64,000 bases of DNA from Xanthobacteraceae bacterium (GTDB lineage: Bacteria > Pseudomonadota > Alphaproteobacteria > Rhizobiales > Xanthobacteraceae): assembly GCA_029239875.1 (NCBI GenBank), contig JARBUD010000013.1, forward strand, positions 124,001-188,000, given 5' to 3'. Below are positions 59,801 to 64,000 of this stretch, piece after piece. The translations under genes and the position numbers were made by a program. Position 1 is the stretch's first letter; each line of letters starts with the position of its first letter. The notes beneath the pieces are model-generated. The model ran no database searches. It saw only the letters and a list, made by a program, of their open reading frames with translations, and was not told where the DNA came from.

Positions 59801-60072
59801 GAGAAGCGTCCGTCCGCGGTCGAGTTGGAGGAGATGTAGAGCATCCCCTCGACGCCGTTGATCTGCTGCTCGATAGGCGAGACGACGGTGTCGGCCACCG
59901 TCTCCGCGCTGGCGCCGGGATATTGCCCGGTGACGTTCACCACCGGCGGGGCGATGTCGGGATATTGCGCGACGGGCAGCGCAACGAAGGCGACACCGCC
60001 GAGGATCATCACCACGATGGAGATCACCGAGGCGAAGATCGGGCGGTCGATGAAGAAGTGCGAGAATTTCAT
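56899..60072 (-). CDS. RND multidrug efflux transporter, HAE-1 family (AcrB/MexF type)
   Basis: This proton-driven inner-membrane pump has 1057 residues and 12 helices with two large periplasmic loops. MKFSHFFIDRPIFASVISI opens helix 1. The proton-relay aspartate pair is in GIVVDDAIVVVE within helix 4. GFIPAQDRGYL and SLTLSPAMCALLLKP are family segments. The duplicated layout is complete. It is encoded after its adaptor with a 17-bp gap. No outer-membrane channel gene is adjacent, so it probably borrows a TolC-like protein. The substrate range is not predictable. Confidence 0.95.
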   Translation of the reverse strand: MKFSHFFIDRPIFASVISIVVMILGGVAFVALPVAQYPDIAPPVVNVTGQYPGASAETVADTVVSPIEQQINGVEGMLYISSNSTADGRFSIAVTFDIGTDLDIAQVQVQNRVSTATPRLPQEVQQIGVTVAKASPDILIVVSLFSPDDSRDSLFISNYANLQIKDQLQRVPGVGSITVFGSRDYAMQVWLDPTKMQALNLTANDVTAALRAQNLQVASGVLNAPPVPEQLAFQVAVRTLGRLSTPEEFGNIVVRQSGNAVVRLRDVARIDIEGQDNSSISYFDSKPSVALGIFQLPGSNALSTGQAIEQEMARIAKDFPQGLAYSTAYNPTQFIAESVRAVEDTILEAIVLVVIVVVLFLQTWRAAIIPIIAIPVSLIGTFFIMSLFGFSLNNLSLFGLVLAIGIVVDDAIVVVESVEHNISTGLSPRDAAYKTMDEVGGALVAISLVLASVFIPSAFIPGISGEFYRQFALTIAGSTLISLLVSLTLSPAMCALLLKPHKGEDHKPAWYARPFTGFFYYFNKGFNGISRGYGWLTSKLLRFAVIVLVVYVGILAGGFEIFRSTPQGFIPAQDRGYLIVASQLPGGASLSRTNEVMTKAAKEVLATPGVAHVVNIVGFSGATFTNAPNAGAMFVILGPAEERAKHPGQSAVAIQGALFGKLGSIQEAQMIVVMPPPVQGIGNAGGYRMMIEDRGGRGYAALQGAVYAMMGRANQTPGLKQVYSLFETSTPQLFLDIDRTKAQLLGVNIADVFATLQTYIGSTYVNDFNLFGRTYRVQAQADAPFRLTQEDLLRLRVNNRDGQTVPLGSFTTVHDISGPYRVPRYNLYPAAELDGDVQPGTSQGQAIQIMQQIAAETLPDGFAYEWTALAYQQVRAGNTAIFAFALGVVFVFLVLAAQYESLTLPLAVILIVPMCLIAASVGILLRGQDNNILSQVGFIVLIGLAAKNAILIVEFAKQLEDRGEDRFSAATHAAQLRLRPIIMTSFAFIFGVVPLVIATGAGAELRQALGTAVFSGMIGVTVFGLLFTPTFYVVARWIASFGERRRARKEEQAAAPH

Positions 60073-60089
60073 GGCGGCGGCCCTCCCGC

Positions 60090-61334
60090 TCAGTTCGCGG
60101 GCGGGTTGGCAGCCGGCGTTTTGGCAGCCGGTGTCGTGGCGGCCGCGCCGCCATTATTGGCAGGCGCCGCGCCTGCGGCCGGTGCCGCGGGCTGCTCGAG
60201 CTTGCCGACCACCTGCGCGCCCGGACGGATGCGGATCAGCCCGTTGACCACCACCAGGTCGTTCTTGTCGATGCCGGTGACGATGCGCTGGCCCTCATGC
60301 ACGCGGCCGAGGGTGACGTACTTGATCTGCGGCACCTGCGGCTGGTCGCCGGGCTGCATCACGTAGACGAACTTGCGGGTCTGCTCGGTGCCGATGGCGA
60401 CGTCCGGCACCAGCAGCGCCTCGTGCGGGGGCGAGGCCGGCACCTGGATGCGGCCGAACATGCCCGGCGTGAACACCCCGTCCGGATTGGCGAAGGAAGC
60501 ACGGCCGCGGATGGTGCCGGTCTCCTCGCTGATGCGGTTGTCGACGAAGTCGAGCGTGCCCTTGTGCGGGAAGCCCTTCTCGTCGATCAGCTCCAGCTGC
60601 ACCGCGATCGTCTCGCCGTTGCCGCCCATCGCCTTCGCCAGGCGCTGGTAGCGCAGATAGGAGGCTTCGTCATAGGTGAACTCGAAATAGATCGGGTCCA
60701 TCGAGACGATGGTGGCGAGCAGCGTGTTGGAGCCCGAGCCGCCGGTGACGAGGTTGCCGACCGACACTTTGCGGTCGCCGATCCGCCCGGTCACCGGGGA
60801 GCGCAGGTCGGTGAATTCGAGATCGAGCTGCGCCGAATGCACCGCCGCCTGCGCCGCGGCCACGTCGGCCCGCGCCGTGCGCTCGGTCTGCAGGCGCTGG
60901 TCGAAGGTCTGGCGGGAGATGGCGGTCGAGTTCTTGTCTTCGAGCAGCGTCTGGGCGCGCTGCAGGTCGGACTGGGCGAAGTCGAGCGCGGCCTGCGAGC
61001 GCTGGAGATTGGCGTTGGCCTGGTCGAGAGCGTTCTGGAACGGGCGCTTGTCGATGGTGAACAGCAGGTCGCCCTGCTTCACCATCTGGCCATCGGTGAA
61101 GCCGATCTTGTCGAGATAGCCGGAGACCCGCGCATAGACGTTGACGAGGTCGATCGCCTGGAAGCGACCGACATACTCGTCATAGTCGGTGATCTCGCGC
61201 GTGACCGGTTTGGCCACCGTGACGCTCGGCGCCGGCGGGGCCTGCTGGGCCTGATTCTGCTCGGAGCAGCCCGCGAGGGCCAAAGCGGCGAGCACACAGG
61301 CGACGACAGGAAAGCGCGGGAACGCGGTGGTCAT
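60090..61334 (-). CDS. RND efflux periplasmic adaptor (AcrA/MexE type lipoprotein)
   Basis: The 414-residue adaptor has a lipobox signal (VLAALALAGC) and the biotinyl-like segment VYARVSGYLDKIGFTDGQMVKQGD. A helical hairpin (QANANLQRSQAALDFAQSDL) and beta-barrel segments (RSPVTGRIGDRKVSVGNLV) follow. The C-terminal 30 residues are an Ala/Pro-rich tail. GGAGATGGTTGC before the ATG fixes the start; an upstream in-frame alternative (18 codons) lacks one. It bridges the pump to the outer-membrane channel and is first in the operon. No local regulator gene is present. Confidence 0.94.
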   Translation of the reverse strand: MTTAFPRFPVVACVLAALALAGCSEQNQAQQAPPAPSVTVAKPVTREITDYDEYVGRFQAIDLVNVYARVSGYLDKIGFTDGQMVKQGDLLFTIDKRPFQNALDQANANLQRSQAALDFAQSDLQRAQTLLEDKNSTAISRQTFDQRLQTERTARADVAAAQAAVHSAQLDLEFTDLRSPVTGRIGDRKVSVGNLVTGGSGSNTLLATIVSMDPIYFEFTYDEASYLRYQRLAKAMGGNGETIAVQLELIDEKGFPHKGTLDFVDNRISEETGTIRGRASFANPDGVFTPGMFGRIQVPASPPHEALLVPDVAIGTEQTRKFVYVMQPGDQPQVPQIKYVTLGRVHEGQRIVTGIDKNDLVVVNGLIRIRPGAQVVGKLEQPAAPAAGAAPANNGGAAATTPAAKTPAANPPAN

Positions 61335-61474
61335 GCAACCATCTCCGAGTAGGCATTTCAGCGGCCTCGGGCTATTGCCCGATGTCATGCGACACGACCC
61401 GGCCCGCCTCGGGAACGCATGGTGCGACAGGCCCTAGCACAGTTCTGCCACCCGACGTAAGCACCAAAAACGTC

Positions 61475-63025
61475 TCAGAATGTTGCTGGTTCCGGTCGGC
61501 CACGCAGCAGGGCGCGCAGGTATCGCGGTCCCAGCAGAGCCAGCACGAGCGCCGCATAGACCGCTCCGCCGGCCGCGATGCACAGGGCAAGCAGCGCCTC
61601 GTCGCGGCCGTGCACGAGCCCGGACAGCGCCGGCCCGGCGAACATCGCGGTGGCGAACAGCGCCGCGGCGACGGCCGCCGCGATGAGCGCGAGGCGCGGC
61701 AGGCTGCGCAGGAGCTGGGCGTCGCCGCATTCATAGCCGCGCCGCTTCGCCAGCACCGCCAGCACGATCACGGTGATCCAGCCGCCGACCGAGGTGGCGA
61801 AGGCAAGGCCCACCTGCGCGAACTGGTCCATCAGCGCGATCTTCAGCGCGATGTTGACCACCGCGGCGCCGAGCGTCGCCAGCACCGGCGTGCGCGTGTC
61901 GCCGCGGGCATAGAAGGGCGACATGAACGAGCGCGTCACCACGAAGGGAGCGAGGCCGATGCCATAGGCGGCAAGCGTCGCGCCGGCGGCTGCCGCCGCC
62001 TCGCCAGTGAAGGCGCCGCGCAGGAACAGCCCGCGCATGATGATCTCGGGAATGGTCAGCGCCGCGGCGAGGAAGGGCAGTACCAGCAGCAGCGTCAGCT
62101 CGATCGCCCGCGACTGCGCATAGCGCGCGCCGTCGAGATCCTCCGCCGCGATGCGCCGCGACATTTCCGGCAGCAGCACGATGCCGGCGGCGATGCCGAC
62201 GACGCCGATGGGCAGCTGGTTGATGCGGTCGGCATAAAACAATGCAGCAACAGCACCTTGCGGAAGGAACGAGGCGATGATGGTGTCGGCGAAGATGGCG
62301 AGCTGGACGCCGGCCGAGCCGATGATCGCTGGGCCGAGCGCGACCAGGAAGCGCCGGGTGTCGGGATCGAGCCGCGGCCGACCGAAGCGCAGGCCGAACC
62401 CGTGCCGCTCCGCGTCGAACACCAGCAGCCCCACCTGCAGGAAACCGGAGATCAGCACGCCCCAGGAGGCGGCGTGGCCAGCGGTCGGGAACCATCCGGC
62501 GAGGCTGAGCGTGCCGACCATCGCCACGTTCAGCAGGATCGACGCCGCCGCCGCGGCCCAGAAGCGCTCATTGGCGTTGAGCACACCGCCGACCAGCGTC
62601 ACCACGGCGATGAGGCCGAGATAGGGGAAGGTGATGCGGGTGAAGTCGACGGTGAGCGCAAAGCGCTCGGGATCGTCGGCGAGGCCCGGCGCCAGCACCC
62701 GCACCACCCAGTCGGTGGCGAGCAACGCAATGGCGAGGATGGCGAGCTGCACCACCACCACGGCGGTGAGGATGCCGTCGGCGAAGCGCCCTGCCCGCTT
62801 CTCGCCCTCCAGCGTCTTCACCCGCGCATAGGCGGGGATGAAGGCGGTGTTGAACGCGCCCTCGGCGAAGATGGAGCGGAAATGATTGGGCAGGCGGAAG
62901 GCGATGTAGAACGCGTCCGCCATCGGCCCGGCGCCGAGCACCGCCGCCATGACGATGTCGCGCGCGAAGCCGGTCAGGCGCGAGAGCAGCGTCCAGCCGC
63001 CAACGGTGAAGATGGAGCGAATCAT
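61475..63025 (-). CDS. murJ: Lipid II flippase MurJ
   Basis: MurJ translocates lipid II to the periplasm for peptidoglycan synthesis. The 516-residue protein has about 14 helices in the MOP fold. The start MIRSIFTVGGWTLLSRLTGFARD is the MurJ signature with the conserved Ser-Arg-x-x-Gly-x-x-Arg. GAFNTAFIPAYARVK carries the conserved arginine-rich opening of helix 2, and RSFMSPFYARGDTRTP the conserved segment of helix 8. The uncertain order with Uma2 upstream suggests a separate promoter, with 33 bp between the two genes. Confidence 0.95.
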   Translation of the reverse strand: MIRSIFTVGGWTLLSRLTGFARDIVMAAVLGAGPMADAFYIAFRLPNHFRSIFAEGAFNTAFIPAYARVKTLEGEKRAGRFADGILTAVVVVQLAILAIALLATDWVVRVLAPGLADDPERFALTVDFTRITFPYLGLIAVVTLVGGVLNANERFWAAAAASILLNVAMVGTLSLAGWFPTAGHAASWGVLISGFLQVGLLVFDAERHGFGLRFGRPRLDPDTRRFLVALGPAIIGSAGVQLAIFADTIIASFLPQGAVAALFYADRINQLPIGVVGIAAGIVLLPEMSRRIAAEDLDGARYAQSRAIELTLLLVLPFLAAALTIPEIIMRGLFLRGAFTGEAAAAAGATLAAYGIGLAPFVVTRSFMSPFYARGDTRTPVLATLGAAVVNIALKIALMDQFAQVGLAFATSVGGWITVIVLAVLAKRRGYECGDAQLLRSLPRLALIAAAVAAALFATAMFAGPALSGLVHGRDEALLALCIAAGGAVYAALVLALLGPRYLRALLRGRPEPATF

Positions 63026-63058
63026 AAGAAATCCGGCCGCGTTGCGCGGGGCCGGAAG

Positions 63059-63652
63059 CTATCCGAGCCCGGCGCCGCCCGCCAGCGGGTCGGGGAAACT
63101 GACATCCTCGTAGAGTTCCCCCATGGCCAGCTCAGCGCCGATGTCGGGCAGGTCGATGACGCCGTCGAGCCCGTCGAACTGCGCCAGTTCCCACGCATCG
63201 CCGGGCGCCCGCCACCAGAGCAGCACGCGCGGCAAGTCGGGCTCGACGAGAAGGATGTACGCGAGCGAGGGCAGCGCCTTGTATTCCTCCAGCTTGCGCA
63301 CGAGGTCGGTCTGGCGGGTCGAGGGCGAGAGAACTTCGATGACGAGGCGCGGCGAGGAGGCTTCGAACGACGTCCTCGAACGGTCGCCACAGTCGACTGA
63401 AACGTCTGGCCGACGGATATTGCCGTTCATCACCGGAATAGCGATGTCGTCCGTCGACGGACGGCAGGGCGACCCGCGCAGCTTTGTCTTGAGGGCCGTC
63501 AACGCGTTGACGACGATGTCGTCATGCTGCCCGCTGGCTCCGGTCATCGCCGTGACCGGAAACCCGTCCACCAGCTCATAGCGCACGCCTTCCTCGCCCG
63601 GCCAGCGATAGAACTCTTCCGGCGTCATACGCTTGAGAGCAGGCGGTGCCAT
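63059..63652 (-). CDS. Uma2 family (DUF820) restriction-endonuclease-fold protein
   Basis: The 197-residue protein starts MAPPALKRMTPEEFYRW. The PD-(D/E)xK nuclease-like core is visible as RRPDVSVDCG, then SPRLVIEVLSPSTRQTDLVRKLEEY, which supplies Asp, Glu and Lys. Uma2 proteins are numerous in cyanobacteria and some Hyphomicrobiales; their substrates are unknown. AAGGAG precedes the ATG. A 19-bp palindrome lies just upstream. It may be co-transcribed with murJ, but a nuclease role is not established. Confidence 0.85.
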   Translation of the reverse strand: MAPPALKRMTPEEFYRWPGEEGVRYELVDGFPVTAMTGASGQHDDIVVNALTALKTKLRGSPCRPSTDDIAIPVMNGNIRRPDVSVDCGDRSRTSFEASSPRLVIEVLSPSTRQTDLVRKLEEYKALPSLAYILLVEPDLPRVLLWWRAPGDAWELAQFDGLDGVIDLPDIGAELAMGELYEDVSFPDPLAGGAGLG

Positions 63653-63688
63653 GGACGGCTCCTTGGAGAACCGATCCATTGTACAAAA

Positions 63689-63707
63689 TGTAGCGATGAT
63701 CGCTACA
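63689..63707. promoter_or_regulatory. 19-bp near-perfect palindrome, operator or terminator
   Basis: TGTAGCGAT-G-ATCGCTACA has 9-bp arms around one base. On the minus strand it is followed by TTTTGTACAAT, so it may terminate the aminotransferase gene. It also sits 37 bp before the Uma2 start, where an operator would lie. Confidence 0.5.
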
Positions 63708-63724
63708 CCGCGTGACGATGCTCC

Positions 63725-64000
63725 TCAGGCCCCCAGCGCGCGCCGAACCGCCGCGATCACCCGGTCCTGGCTCGCCTCGTCGAGATAGGCGTGCATCGGC
63801 AGGCTGATCACCTCGCCGGCGAGCTTCTCGGACACCGGCAGGCCGTTGCCGGCGGCGGGGAAATGCGCGTAGGCCGGCTGGCGGTGCATCGGGATGCGGT
63901 AATAGACCGCGGTCGGCACGCCTTCCTTCTGCAGCGCCGCGCCGAGGCCGTCGCGCACGCCGTGCGGCAGGCGGATCGTGTACTGCGCCCAGATCGAGGT
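63725..64000 (-). CDS. DegT/DnrJ/EryC1/StrS-type aminotransferase, C-terminal fragment (runs off the right edge)
   Basis: The last 91 codons are visible. ...SIWAQYTIRLPHGVRDGLGAALQ continues GVPTAVYYRIPMHRQPAYAHFP, LPVSEKLAGEVISLPMHAYLDE and ends AAVRRALGA. PTAVYYRIPMHRQPAY and VISLPMHAYL are the closing signatures of sugar-aminotransferases, PLP enzymes that make amino sugars for surface glycans. The N-terminus and the PLP lysine are outside the window. The end is intact. Confidence 0.88.
   Translation of the reverse strand, partial: TSIWAQYTIRLPHGVRDGLGAALQKEGVPTAVYYRIPMHRQPAYAHFPAAGNGLPVSEKLAGEVISLPMHAYLDEASQDRVIAAVRRALGA

Noticed and set aside
56902-60366. A 1154-codon open frame on the plus strand opposite the RND genes
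   Set aside because: The translation is rich in His, Arg, Asp and Gln with no domains. The minus strand holds a textbook RND transporter and adaptor with conserved motifs.

Overview
This window is a high-GC chromosomal segment of an alphaproteobacterium, very probably a member of the Hyphomicrobiales (Rhizobiales), with Xanthobacteraceae-like relatives the best guess. The reasons are the tig-clpP-clpX-lon order, glnB-glnA behind a sigma-54-like promoter, a CckA-type hybrid kinase beside a FliO-like gene, a DksA with only one cysteine left, a DUF1127 protein, an LdtR-like MarR regulator and a 2046-residue protein that resembles the polar-growth ring protein GPR/RgsE of Agrobacterium and Sinorhizobium. 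Nearly all of the sequence is explained by genes. No insertion sequence, prophage, rRNA or CRISPR array was seen. The species assignment is inference.

Layout. 1-4430 (minus): protein quality control, running tRNA-Leu(UAG), tig, clpP, clpX, lon (lon runs off the left edge). 4578-8373: NAD(P)HX repair enzyme (nnrD), then glnB-glnA. 8641-11121: two paralogous membrane diguanylate cyclases. 11254-12194: rplM-rpsI. 12450-19072: CoA-binding protein, MipA/OmpV, a membrane-anchored tyrosine-phosphatase-like protein, O-acetylhomoserine sulfhydrylase, DUF1127, trmFO, and a gene coupled to trmFO that appears to fuse a kinase-like fold to an acyl-CoA-synthetase-type C-terminal domain.

19193-29856 is a Wzx/Wzy-type exopolysaccharide locus: initiating phosphoglycosyltransferase, GH18 hydrolase, FkbM methyltransferase, Wzy-like polymerase, WecG/TagA glycosyltransferase, Wza-like export lipoprotein, a small secreted unknown, Wzx flippase and a Wzc-like chain-length protein whose kinase domain has lost its Walker motif. 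Next comes a compact catabolic cassette (29841-35301): a divergent LysR regulator, two short-chain dehydrogenases, a creatininase-family hydrolase and two translationally coupled ureohydrolases. It looks like a pathway for a guanidino compound whose substrate cannot be read from sequence.

35407-49871 holds dps, an LdtR-like regulator, pgm and pgi (which supply sugar phosphates for polysaccharide), cckA with a divergent FliO-like gene, dksA, a second MipA/OmpV protein, sixA-ycjX-ycjF, a small secreted protein and a [2Fe-2S] ferredoxin. The giant coiled-coil gene spans 50280-56420. It is followed by an RND efflux pump (adaptor and transporter), murJ, a Uma2-family nuclease fold and the end of a DegT-type aminotransferase.

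Six to seven copies of short palindromic intergenic repeats (about 90-110 bp, at least two families) sit between genes. Several processes in the window concern the cell pole or envelope: GPR-like growth organiser, CckA, MurJ, LdtR and the exopolysaccharide locus. The most interesting candidates for new biology are the kinase/ANL-like fusion, the degenerate Wzc, the coupled ureohydrolase pair and the repeat architecture of the GPR-like protein.
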